Positions 1 through 5,882 of a stretch of DNA of 9,865 nt are shown here, in pieces. Source of the DNA: Rhodospirillales bacterium. Its GTDB lineage: Bacteria > Pseudomonadota > Alphaproteobacteria > Rhodospirillales > JAOUPW01. Position 1 is the first letter of the stretch; the number at the start of each line of letters is the position of its first letter. The position numbers and the translations under genes were made by a program. The DNA lies in NCBI GenBank assembly GCA_029879665.1, contig JAOUPW010000032.1, forward strand, positions 1 through 9,865. Direction: 5' to 3'. Under the pieces are notes generated by a model. That model was not told the origin of the DNA and did no database searches. It worked only from the letters and a program-made list of their open reading frames with translations.

Positions 1-483
1 GCCAACATCGCTTATGGCCGGGCCGGCGCCGACGAAGACGACATCCTCGCCGCCGCTAAGGCCGCCGCCGCCCATGAATTCATCCAGGATCTGCCCCTGG
101 GTTACGAGACCATGGTCGGCGAACAGGGCGTCAAGCTGTCGGGCGGACAGCGCCAGCGCCTGGCCATCGCCCGGGCCATGCTCAAGAACGCGCCGATCCT
201 TCTTCTCGATGAAGCAACCTCGGCCCTGGATACGGAATCCGAACGCCAGGTTCAGACGGCGCTCAAGGGCTTGATGGCGGGCCGCACCACCCTGGTCATC
301 GCCCATCGCCTATCAACGGTCCAGGATGCGGATATCATCTATGTCGTCGATAATGGTAGAATTATCGAATCCGGCGGCCACCAGGATCTGTTGCGCCAGG
401 GAGGGTCGTATGCCCGTCTGTACGCGCTTCAATTCGCCAACACCGCAACCGAAATGAAAGATTCCTCCGAGGCTCTGGTCTAA
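1..483 (+). CDS. msbA: ABC exporter, C-terminal half of nucleotide-binding domain (MsbA-type, 5' truncated by window)
   Basis: This is the 3' end of a type I ABC exporter with fused membrane and ATPase parts. It enters the window in frame 1 with no start codon, giving 160 visible residues. Seen, numbered from the first visible codon: the signature motif LSGGQ (46-50), Walker [13 protein letters not shown] (66-77) with catalytic E71 and the D-loop, and the switch histidine in IAHRLST (H102). The Walker A motif and membrane segments lie upstream of the window. Such proteins pump lipids or other amphipathic molecules from the inner to the outer leaflet of the inner membrane. The ATPase fragment alone cannot tell an MsbA from other exporters. 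The MsbA call rests on the lipid A genes that follow directly (DUF374, lpxK, lpxL-like). The domain family is near certain; the exact substrate is inferred. The stop lies 4 nt before the next gene, so the two are probably one transcript. Confidence 0.9.
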   Translation, partial: ANIAYGRAGADEDDILAAAKAAAAHEFIQDLPLGYETMVGEQGVKLSGGQRQRLAIARAMLKNAPILLLDEATSALDTESERQVQTALKGLMAGRTTLVIAHRLSTVQDADIIYVVDNGRIIESGGHQDLLRQGGSYARLYALQFANTATEMKDSSEALV

Positions 484-487
484 TCTC

Positions 488-1204
488 GTGCGCCTTAGCA
501 AAAAAATTCTCAGCAACGAACACTTGCGCGGCTTCCTGTGCTGGTTGGGATCGCTTTACATCCGGCTGGTGCATGCTACGACCACGTGGACGGTAATCGG
601 CGGCGAGCGTCCGGCGCAACTATGGGCTCGGGACAAACCTTTCATTCTGGCGTTCTGGCACGGCCGCATCTTGATGATGCCCTATTGCTGGCGGCGGAAT
701 GTTCCCATCCACATGCTGATCTCCCAACATCGGGACGGGCAGATCATCGCCAAGACCGTATCGCATTTCGGAATCAAGACCGTGGCGGGGTCCAGTTCCC
801 GGGGCGGCGCCGGGGCATTGCGCGCCATGCTCAAATCGTTGAAGGCGGGAGAAAGCGTCGGCATCACGCCCGACGGCCCCCGCGGCCCCCGGATGCGCGT
901 TTCGGACGGCATTATTTCCGTCGCCCGACTGTCCGGAGTTCCGGTTCTCCCCGCGAGCTACGCCATCGAACGGCACCGGGTGCTCGGCACCTGGGACCGG
1001 TTCGTCGTCGCCCTGCCCTTTTCCAAAGGCGTGATCATCTGGGGCAATTCCATCCGGGTGCCCCGTGAGGCCGATGAGACCGAACAGGAAATCGCCCGCC
1101 ACGACCTGGAAATCATGCTCAACGACATCACCGCCGAAGCCGATCGGTTGTGCGGCGTTGAGACCATCGACCCCGACTGGGACGCCGATCATGAAAGCGC
1201 CTGA
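488..1204 (+). CDS. DUF374 / lysophospholipid acyltransferase-like protein
   Basis: A 238-residue protein of the DUF374 family, which belongs to the glycerolipid acyltransferase (LPLAT) fold. Members often sit in lipid A gene clusters, and the exact substrate is not settled. Visible conserved blocks are FWHGR (56-60, with the likely catalytic H58), SQHRDG (79-84), GSSSRGGAGALR (101-112) and TPDGPRGPR (127-135). The PDGPRGP block matches the acceptor-phosphate region of these enzymes. The N-terminus is basic and then hydrophobic, which fits a protein held at the inner face of the cytoplasmic membrane. The start is GTG at 488, only 4 nt after the ABC gene stop. No good Shine-Dalgarno is seen: a weak gagg lies about 15 nt upstream, so translation probably depends on coupling. 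The 3' end overlaps lpxK by 14 nt. It may acylate or modify lipid A or a phospholipid, which is an inference from its neighbours. Confidence 0.88.
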   Translation: MRLSKKILSNEHLRGFLCWLGSLYIRLVHATTTWTVIGGERPAQLWARDKPFILAFWHGRILMMPYCWRRNVPIHMLISQHRDGQIIAKTVSHFGIKTVAGSSSRGGAGALRAMLKSLKAGESVGITPDGPRGPRMRVSDGIISVARLSGVPVLPASYAIERHRVLGTWDRFVVALPFSKGVIIWGNSIRVPREADETEQEIARHDLEIMLNDITAEADRLCGVETIDPDWDADHESA

Positions 1205-2198
1205 ATTCTGGGAAAGCGGCAAGGGCGGAGCGCCCGCGTTGGTATTATCGCTCCTCTTGTCGCCTTTGGGATGGGCCTATGGCGCCCTGACACGGCTGCG
1301 TCTGAAAGCGGCGCGGCCCTGGCGGGCAACTGTGCCGGTGATCTGCATCGGCAACCTGACCGCCGGTGGCGCCGGCAAAACGCCGGTGGCCCTGAACATC
1401 GCCGGGCGGATTCGGGAAAAGTGGGTCAATGTGCATTTCGTCAGCCGCGGATACGGCGGGCGTCTCGCCGGGCCGGTGCGGGTCGATCCCGAGAGCCATA
1501 CCTTCCGGGATGTGGGCGACGAGGCCCTGCTGCTGGCCCGAGCCTGCCCGACCTGGGTCGGACGCGACCGGGTGCGAACCTGTCGCGCCGCCATCGAGAA
1601 TGGAGCCGAAGCCATCATCATGGACGATGGCTTTCAAAATCCTGGCGTGGCCAAGGATTTATCCTTGCTGGTGGTGGACGGCGCCTATGGGTTCGGCAAC
1701 GGACGGATGATCCCCGCCGGCCCCTTGCGCGAACCGGTGGCGCAAGGATTGCGGCGGGCCGACGCCGTGATCCTGATCGGTGTTGATTCCCACGGAACAC
1801 AACAGTTTATCGCCAACGGCGCGAACAAGTACATCCCGGTGCTGCGCGCCCATGTGAAGCCGGGGCCGGAAGGAAAGGAACTGATAGGACAGCCGGTCGT
1901 CGCCTTCGCTGGCATCGGCCATCCGCAAAAATTCTTTAATACCCTACTCGATCTGGGCTGCCGGATTCTTAAAGCCCACCCCTTCCCCGACCACCACCGC
2001 TTCTCTCCAGGCGAGGTGGAAGCCATCCTACGCGAGGCAGGGGACGTTAACGCCCTTCCCATAACCACGGAAAAAGACAGTGTCCGCATTGCCCCTCAGT
2101 TAGCGGACCGGGTTAAGGTCTTGACCATTCGCCTGGAATGGGAAGATGAAACAACCCTGGATACCGTATTGCAATCCCTGGAATGTCATGGCCGCTAG
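1191..2198 (+). CDS. lpxK: Tetraacyldisaccharide 4'-kinase LpxK
   Basis: LpxK phosphorylates the 4' position of the lipid A disaccharide using ATP, at the cytoplasmic face of the inner membrane. The protein has 335 residues, normal for the family. Seen: a hydrophobic N-terminal segment (about 15-32), the P-loop GGAGKTP (59-65), SRGYGG (85-90), DVGDEALLLA (107-116), DDGFQN (145-150), DAVILIG (191-197), AFAGIGHPQKFF (238-249), FPDHHRF (265-271) and ITTEKD (291-296). These are the family's diagnostic blocks and all look intact. The frame is open back to about 1065, but that part overlaps the DUF374 gene heavily and shows no LpxK similarity. ATG 1191 begins the MKAPEFWESG sequence typical of LpxK N-termini. 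It overlaps the preceding gene by 14 nt and the following one by 11 nt, which suggests translational coupling. In many alphaproteobacteria kdtA stands just before lpxK; it does not here. Confidence 0.96.
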   Translation: MKAPEFWESGKGGAPALVLSLLLSPLGWAYGALTRLRLKAARPWRATVPVICIGNLTAGGAGKTPVALNIAGRIREKWVNVHFVSRGYGGRLAGPVRVDPESHTFRDVGDEALLLARACPTWVGRDRVRTCRAAIENGAEAIIMDDGFQNPGVAKDLSLLVVDGAYGFGNGRMIPAGPLREPVAQGLRRADAVILIGVDSHGTQQFIANGANKYIPVLRAHVKPGPEGKELIGQPVVAFAGIGHPQKFFNTLLDLGCRILKAHPFPDHHRFSPGEVEAILREAGDVNALPITTEKDSVRIAPQLADRVKVLTIRLEWEDETTLDTVLQSLECHGR

Positions 2199-3090
2199 AA
2201 CCTCCCTTCACGGCGTCATTCGCCACCGCGTGGTCCACCCCCTGCAGGCGGCGGGTGCTTATCTGGCCTTCACCGTCCTTCGCCTGATTCCGCTTGCCTG
2301 GGCGTCGGCGGTGGGCGGCTGGCTGGGGCGCACCTTCGGCCCCTACCTGGGAATAACCTCCAGGGCGCGGCGCAACCTGAGCTTGGCCTTTCCGGAAAAA
2401 ACGAAATCCGAAATCGAAGCCATCATCGCCGCCATGTGGGACAATCTGGGCCGGACCGCGTTTGAATACCCGCATCTGGACCGACTCCGTTTTTACGATG
2501 ACGGCGGCGATGTCGAGGTTCTCAACCCCGAACACATCGACGCTCTCAAGAACGACGGCAAGGCCGGTATCTTCTTTTCCGCCCACCTCGCCAATTGGGA
2601 AGTCGCCGCCCTGGGTGCGGTCCGGCGCGGACTGCCCATCCATCTGATCTACCGGGCGCCCAACAATCCCTGGGTTGACCGTTTGTTTCACCACCGCCTA
2701 CCCGGGGACAGCGAAATGATCCCCAAGGGATCCATCGGCGCCAAGCGCGCGATCAAGATGCTGACTTCCGGCGAACATTTAGGGATGCTGGTGGATCAGA
2801 AAATGAACGACGGCATCGCGGTGCCCTTTTTCGGCCGCGACGCCATGACCGCGCCGGCGCTGGCCCTGTTCGCGCTCAAGTATGACTGTCCGGTGGTTCC
2901 TGCCAGGGTCGAACGCCTGAAGGGCGCGCGCTTTCGCATTACCGTGTTTCCGCCGCTGGAGATTGTTCGCACCGGCGATATTCATTCCGATATTCTCGCC
3001 AACATGACCCGGGTCAACGCCATGATCGAAAGCTGGATCCGGGAAAAACCGGAACAATGGCTGTGGCTGCACAACCGCTGGCCTGAATAA
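2188..3090 (+). CDS. lpxL: Lipid A biosynthesis acyltransferase (LpxL/HtrB family)
   Basis: A 300-residue membrane-bound acyltransferase that adds a secondary fatty acyl chain to lipid A, normally from acyl-ACP. Seen: a hydrophobic N-terminal anchor (about 20-45), the catalytic HX4E motif HLANWE (H133, E138), LVDQKMNDG (201-209), PFFGR (213-217) and the C-terminal WLWLHNRWPE (291-300). All are hallmarks of the LpxL/LpxM/LpxP family. The sequence alone does not say whether the chain is laurate, myristate or another acid, nor which position is acylated, so lpxL is a family-level symbol. The start is ATG 2188, inside the last codons of lpxK (11-nt overlap). The reading frame is open further upstream, but that part is a shadow of the LpxK C-terminus. 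This is the last gene of the lipid A operon and is followed by several stem-loops. Confidence 0.93.
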   Translation: MAARTSLHGVIRHRVVHPLQAAGAYLAFTVLRLIPLAWASAVGGWLGRTFGPYLGITSRARRNLSLAFPEKTKSEIEAIIAAMWDNLGRTAFEYPHLDRLRFYDDGGDVEVLNPEHIDALKNDGKAGIFFSAHLANWEVAALGAVRRGLPIHLIYRAPNNPWVDRLFHHRLPGDSEMIPKGSIGAKRAIKMLTSGEHLGMLVDQKMNDGIAVPFFGRDAMTAPALALFALKYDCPVVPARVERLKGARFRITVFPPLEIVRTGDIHSDILANMTRVNAMIESWIREKPEQWLWLHNRWPE

Positions 3091-3102
3091 AGCAAATCCC
3101 AA

Positions 3103-3121
3103 GCGGACCTTTTCCGTCCGC
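3103..3121 (+). other. Short stem-loop after the lpxL-like gene
   Basis: A 6-bp perfect stem gcggac/gtccgc with a 7-nt loop (cttttcc), starting 12 nt after the lpxL-like stop. There is no T-tract after it, so it is a weak terminator candidate. It may instead protect the 3' end of the transcript or be chance. Confidence 0.35.
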
Positions 3122-3170
3122 GACGACGTATTTGCGGCATAACAACCGAAGCAATCCGCACACGCAAAAA

Positions 3171-3189
3171 CGGCCGGCTATGCCGGCCG
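3171..3189 (-). terminator. Second terminator for the leftward transcript
   Basis: A perfect 8-bp GC stem cggccggc/gccggccg with a 3-nt loop. Read on the minus strand it is followed at once by TTTTT (the A-run at 3166-3170), the form of an intrinsic terminator. On the plus strand it is followed by ctttctcccc, a poor T-tract. It lies about 70 nt beyond the stop of the small secreted-protein gene, behind the stronger stem at 3219-3249, so it would act as a backup. Confidence 0.65.
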
Positions 3190-3218
3190 CTTTCTCCCCT
3201 CTCCCCCCGATGCCGCAA

Positions 3219-3249
3219 TAAAACGCCTTGCCGGGGGCAAGGCGTTTTA
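3219..3249. terminator. Bidirectional intrinsic terminator between convergent operons
   Basis: A perfect 14-bp inverted repeat (left arm 3219-3232, loop ggg 3233-3235, right arm 3236-3249). The core is cgccttgcc/ggcaaggcg, flanked by AAAA on the left and TTTT on the right. It therefore yields a stem followed by a T-run in either direction. It lies 11 nt past the stop of the minus-strand small gene and about 130 nt past the lpxL-like gene, so it can end both transcripts. Confidence 0.88.
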
Positions 3250-3260
3250 CAATTTTAACT

Positions 3261-3428
3261 TCAGCTCTTGGGTTTCGTTGTTGCCTTGGAACTTTCGGCA
3301 ACGCTCGAGCCGGTTTCAGTCGACGTGCCGGCGGTCCGGTCCTTGTGACCAAGGCATTCGGCGCTGGCCGTGGCGGCGAAAGAAACCGCCAGAAGCCCGG
3401 CAGACACGATAAGGATTAACTTGCGCAT
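3261..3428 (-). CDS. Small secreted protein of unknown function (55 aa)
   Basis: I do not recognise a named family. The 55-residue product starts with a clear Sec signal peptide: MRK, a hydrophobic core (4-18), then ATASA with likely cleavage after A23. The mature part is only about 32 residues and begins ECLGHK. It has one cysteine (C25), one histidine (H28), and 12 Ser/Thr, and ends in KPKS. Glu just before the Cys argues against a lipoprotein. The ATG at 3428 is preferred over an in-frame ATG at 3443, because GGAGGA lies 7 nt upstream of the former and overlaps the latter. The gene is 105 nt downstream of the M23 peptidase gene, so it may be read from that transcript or from its own promoter: a weak TTGATA/TAGGCT pair lies upstream on the same strand. 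Two terminators follow. The signal peptide, ribosome site and terminators make it a convincing gene. The product should act in the periplasm or outside the cell; its role is unknown. Confidence 0.75.
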   Translation of the reverse strand: MRKLILIVSAGLLAVSFAATASAECLGHKDRTAGTSTETGSSVAESSKATTKPKS

Positions 3429-3435
3429 CCTGTGA

Positions 3436-3441
3436 TCCTCC
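3436..3441 (-). promoter_or_regulatory. Ribosome binding site of the small secreted-protein gene
   Basis: On the minus strand this reads GGAGGA, 7 nt before ATG 3428. It is one of the strongest Shine-Dalgarno sites in the window and decides the start in favour of 3428, because the ATG at 3443 overlaps it. Confidence 0.75.
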
Positions 3442-3533
3442 ATAGGGAAAATTGCACGATAGCCCGATGAGCCTACACCGATTCGAGAATGAGTATCAAT
3501 GTCTCCTTAGGACCCCTTAAAAAAACCGGAATT

Positions 3534-4382
3534 TCATGGCTTTGGCGTGACCCTGGGCATGGGCCCGGTCAGCAGCATGGGATCCAGATGGGTTTTAAAC
3601 CAGGTTACGCCCCAATGGAGATGAGCCCCGGTGGCCCGCCCGGATCTGCCGACCCGCCCCAGGGAAGCGCCCTTGGCGACCCATTGGCCCTGTTTCACCA
3701 GGATTTCACTCATATGGGCATAGACCGAGGTCAACCCGTGGCCATGATCCAACATCACCGTCTTGCCTGTGAAAAACATATCCTCATGGGCCATCGCCAC
3801 CACGCCCGAGGCGGGTACGGTAATGAGCGTTCCTTCCGGCGCCGCGATATCGACGCCGTTGTGAGGGTTGCGCGGTTTTCCGTTGAGGATCCGCTGGCTG
3901 CCGTAAACCCCGGAGACCCGGCCCCGGAGCGGCCAGTCGAAACCGGAGGAAAAATCCGCCCGGTCCCGGTCCTCCTCCCGCGCCAGGCGGATCAGTGCGT
4001 TGTCGGCGTTGATCCGTTTCAGGGCGACCGCATCCGGCGTTACTTTTTTTTGCGGAAGGCCTTCGATGCGCTGAATATCGTAGTCCCGCTTCCCAATCGT
4101 CAGGATCCGCGACTCGGCCATGCCGCCGGGGATCACGACTTCAAGGGATGTGGTTGGGCCGGCGTCCCGGCCGAACCCGATCAGGAACAGCCCCTCGGCG
4201 GAAACCCGCACCTGTTTGCCCGCGAACCTGACCCGGGCACCGGGGAGGGTGTGGCCGATGGCCAGGCCGCCCTGAACAAAGTTGCCGGTGAACGAAACTG
4301 AATCCGTCGCCTGCGCCGGAGAAGCCCAAAAAGGCAAAAGCAAGATCAGCCAAAATCCGAAAGCGCGCCGGATCATTTTCAC
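3534..4382 (-). CDS. Secreted M23 family metallopeptidase (LytM-like)
   Basis: A 282-residue zinc peptidase expected to cut peptidoglycan cross-links in the periplasm, or to act as an activator of such enzymes. Seen: a signal peptide (1-26, ending SPAQA), a beta-rich N-terminal region (about 28-140), then the M23 domain (about 145-275). The LytM-type zinc ligands are present: H174 and D178 in HNGVD, and H256 in GAHLHWG. The catalytic histidines H223 (YAHM) and H254 are also present, so it should be active rather than a degenerate EnvC-like regulator. The start is GTG 4382, which overlaps the xseA stop as GTGA (4 nt). An ATG at 4376 is an alternative start two codons in, but the GTG fits better with the gggaaag sequence upstream. 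The gene is therefore co-translated with xseA. Its substrate is inferred from the family; no SH3 or LysM wall-binding domain is recognisable. Confidence 0.93.
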   Translation of the reverse strand: MKMIRRAFGFWLILLLPFWASPAQATDSVSFTGNFVQGGLAIGHTLPGARVRFAGKQVRVSAEGLFLIGFGRDAGPTTSLEVVIPGGMAESRILTIGKRDYDIQRIEGLPQKKVTPDAVALKRINADNALIRLAREEDRDRADFSSGFDWPLRGRVSGVYGSQRILNGKPRNPHNGVDIAAPEGTLITVPASGVVAMAHEDMFFTGKTVMLDHGHGLTSVYAHMSEILVKQGQWVAKGASLGRVGRSGRATGAHLHWGVTWFKTHLDPMLLTGPMPRVTPKP

Positions 4383-5824
4383 AACAACTTTCCCTGGCGC
4401 CCGTTTTCCCTGCCGGGCGGTTTGGCTTTTGGGTTGCCGGGCGGTTTTTTTGCGCCGGGGGAGTGTTTATCCGTGACGGTGACCGGGGCTTTGCCGTCCT
4501 TGAACTGAACGGTGAGATCCTGGCCCGGTGACGTTTCCTTGACCGAAACCACCGGCTGATCGTTGCCGTCCCGGATCAGGGCAAACCCGCGCTCGAGAAC
4601 GCCTTTATAGGAATAGCTTTTCAACAGAGAACCGGCATGGCGCAATTCGGCGCGTCTATCCTTGAGCGTGGCGCCGCCGGCGCGGGCCAGGGACGCCCCC
4701 TGCGCCTGAAGACGGCTTTCGGCCAATGCCAGCCTTTGCCGGGGATGGGGCAGGCGGGCAGCAAGCTCCCTGAGTTCGGAGCGGCGCCCGACAATCCCAA
4801 CCCTGAGGCTGTTCTTCAAACGCTCGGCCCAATCATCAAGGCGCTGACTGACCTCCCCCAACAGGCGACCGAGATCGGGCAGACCGCGTGCCAGTCCCGC
4901 CAGATGTGTACGGCGTTCACCCAACAGTCGGGAAACCGCCGAGGCCATGCGCCCGCCGGCGTCCATTACCCCGGCGACTAGGTCCACGCGCACCGGCACC
5001 GCCATTTCGGCGGCCGCCGTCGGGGTTGGCGCGCGCACGTCGGCGGCCAGATCGATAAGCGTGGTGTCCGTTTCATGTCCAACCGCCGAAATCAGGGGAA
5101 TATCGCTGGCGGCGGCCGCACGCACCACTTTTTCTTCGTTGAAAGCCATCAGGTCTTCCAGACTGCCGCCGCCCCGGGCGACGATCAGCACATCGGGCCG
5201 AGGCACCTTGCCGCCGGGAACAAGAGCATTGAAGCCTTTAATGGCCGCCGCCACCTGGTCCGCCGCGGCCTCGCCTTGCACCAGCACCGGCCAGATCAGA
5301 ACCCGGCGCGGAAACCGGTCTTCCAGACGATGCAGGATGTCGCGGATCACCGCTCCTGTGGGTGAAGTCACAACGCCGATGATTTCTGGCAAAAAGGGAA
5401 TTTTCCGCTTAGCGTCTTCGTCGAACAGGCCCTCGGCGGCCAGTTTCCTCCGCCGGTCGTCAAGCAGCTTCAAGAGCGCCCCTTCGCCGGCCAGTTCCAT
5501 GCGTTCGACGACGATTTGATAGCGCGACCGGGGCGCATATGAGGTTATGCGTCCCGTGACCACCACTTCCATGCCGTCTTCCGGCATCAGCCCGAGACGG
5601 GCGGCGCTGCCGCGCCAGCAGACTCCGTCCAGCACCGCGTCCGCATCTTTCAGGGAAAAGTACAGGTGACCCGACCCTGCCCGGGTAAAGCCTGAAATCT
5701 CGCCCCGGACCCGAACGGCGGGAAAAGCCCCTTCCAGCGCACGCTTCAACGCTTTGGACAATTCGCCGACGCTCAAAATCGGCGTATTGTGATCGGAATC
5801 AAGTGGTGCTGGTGTATTTGTCAT
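4379..5824 (-). CDS. xseA: Exodeoxyribonuclease VII large subunit XseA
   Basis: The catalytic subunit of exonuclease VII, which with the small subunit XseB degrades single-stranded DNA in both directions to short oligonucleotides in the cytoplasm. The product has 481 residues. Seen: the N-terminal OB-fold (about 16-112, with VRGEISGF and GHLYFSLKD), the catalytic domain (about 135-350) with GVVTSPTGAVIRDI (150-163), VARGGGSLEDL (215-225) and SAVGHETDTTLIDLAADVRAPTP (246-268), then a helical region and the C-terminal GVLERGFALI (408-417). The last 30 residues are a Pro/Lys/Gly-rich basic tail, likely disordered. The frame is open 45 codons further upstream, but that extension crosses into the purD gene and has no family similarity, so ATG 5824 is chosen. 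No clear Shine-Dalgarno precedes it. xseB is not in the window. Confidence 0.96.
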   Translation of the reverse strand: MTNTPAPLDSDHNTPILSVGELSKALKRALEGAFPAVRVRGEISGFTRAGSGHLYFSLKDADAVLDGVCWRGSAARLGLMPEDGMEVVVTGRITSYAPRSRYQIVVERMELAGEGALLKLLDDRRRKLAAEGLFDEDAKRKIPFLPEIIGVVTSPTGAVIRDILHRLEDRFPRRVLIWPVLVQGEAAADQVAAAIKGFNALVPGGKVPRPDVLIVARGGGSLEDLMAFNEEKVVRAAAASDIPLISAVGHETDTTLIDLAADVRAPTPTAAAEMAVPVRVDLVAGVMDAGGRMASAVSRLLGERRTHLAGLARGLPDLGRLLGEVSQRLDDWAERLKNSLRVGIVGRRSELRELAARLPHPRQRLALAESRLQAQGASLARAGGATLKDRRAELRHAGSLLKSYSYKGVLERGFALIRDGNDQPVVSVKETSPGQDLTVQFKDGKAPVTVTDKHSPGAKKPPGNPKAKPPGRENGRQGKLL

Positions 5825-5832
5825 CCCGCGAC

Positions 5833-5847
5833 TATGTATGATACATA
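5833..5847. promoter_or_regulatory. 15-bp palindrome in the xseA/purD divergent promoter region
   Basis: TATGTAT-G-ATACATA is a perfect inverted repeat with 7-bp arms in the 58-bp region between the divergent starts of xseA (5824) and purD (5883). It contains -10-like hexamers in both directions (TATGAT at 5837-5842 on plus, TATCAT on minus), each one base off consensus. No -35 box at the usual spacing was found for either, though TTGTCA lies at 5818-5823. It may be an overlapping divergent promoter core or an operator. It does not resemble the E. coli PurR site. Confidence 0.35.
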
Positions 5848-5869
5848 ACGAAGCATCAAAGCAAGAAAC

Positions 5870-5874
5870 GAGGA
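5870..5874 (+). promoter_or_regulatory. Ribosome binding site of purD
   Basis: GAGGA, 8 nt before ATG 5883. It supports this start over an in-frame ATG at 5838, which lies inside the palindrome. Confidence 0.7.
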
Positions 5875-5882
5875 CGGCATCT

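Noticed and set aside
1065..1190. Upstream extension of LpxK
   Set aside because: It lies wholly inside the DUF374 gene in another frame. The typical LpxK N-terminus starts at ATG 1191.
620..1222. 200-codon open frame on the minus strand opposite the DUF374 gene
   Set aside because: Shadow of a recognised conserved gene; no motif, and its start lies inside the lpxK start region.
3519..3525. A7 run as an intrinsic terminator of the M23 gene on the minus strand
   Set aside because: The T7 in the minus-strand RNA is not preceded by a convincing GC stem, so it does not meet the terminator form.
3489..4301. 270-codon open frame on the plus strand opposite the M23 peptidase gene
   Set aside because: The minus-strand frame has a signal peptide and all M23 catalytic motifs. 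The plus-strand product is Pro/Gly/His-rich with no recognisable domain, as expected for an antisense shadow in GC-rich DNA.
5833..5847. PurR-type operator
   Set aside because: The palindrome shares no clear similarity with the E. coli PurR consensus or the Bacillus PurBox; only a generic palindrome can be claimed.
5838..5882. Upstream in-frame ATG for purD
   Set aside because: It lies inside the palindrome, has no ribosome site, and adds residues ahead of the family's MKVLVVGSGGREH N-terminus.
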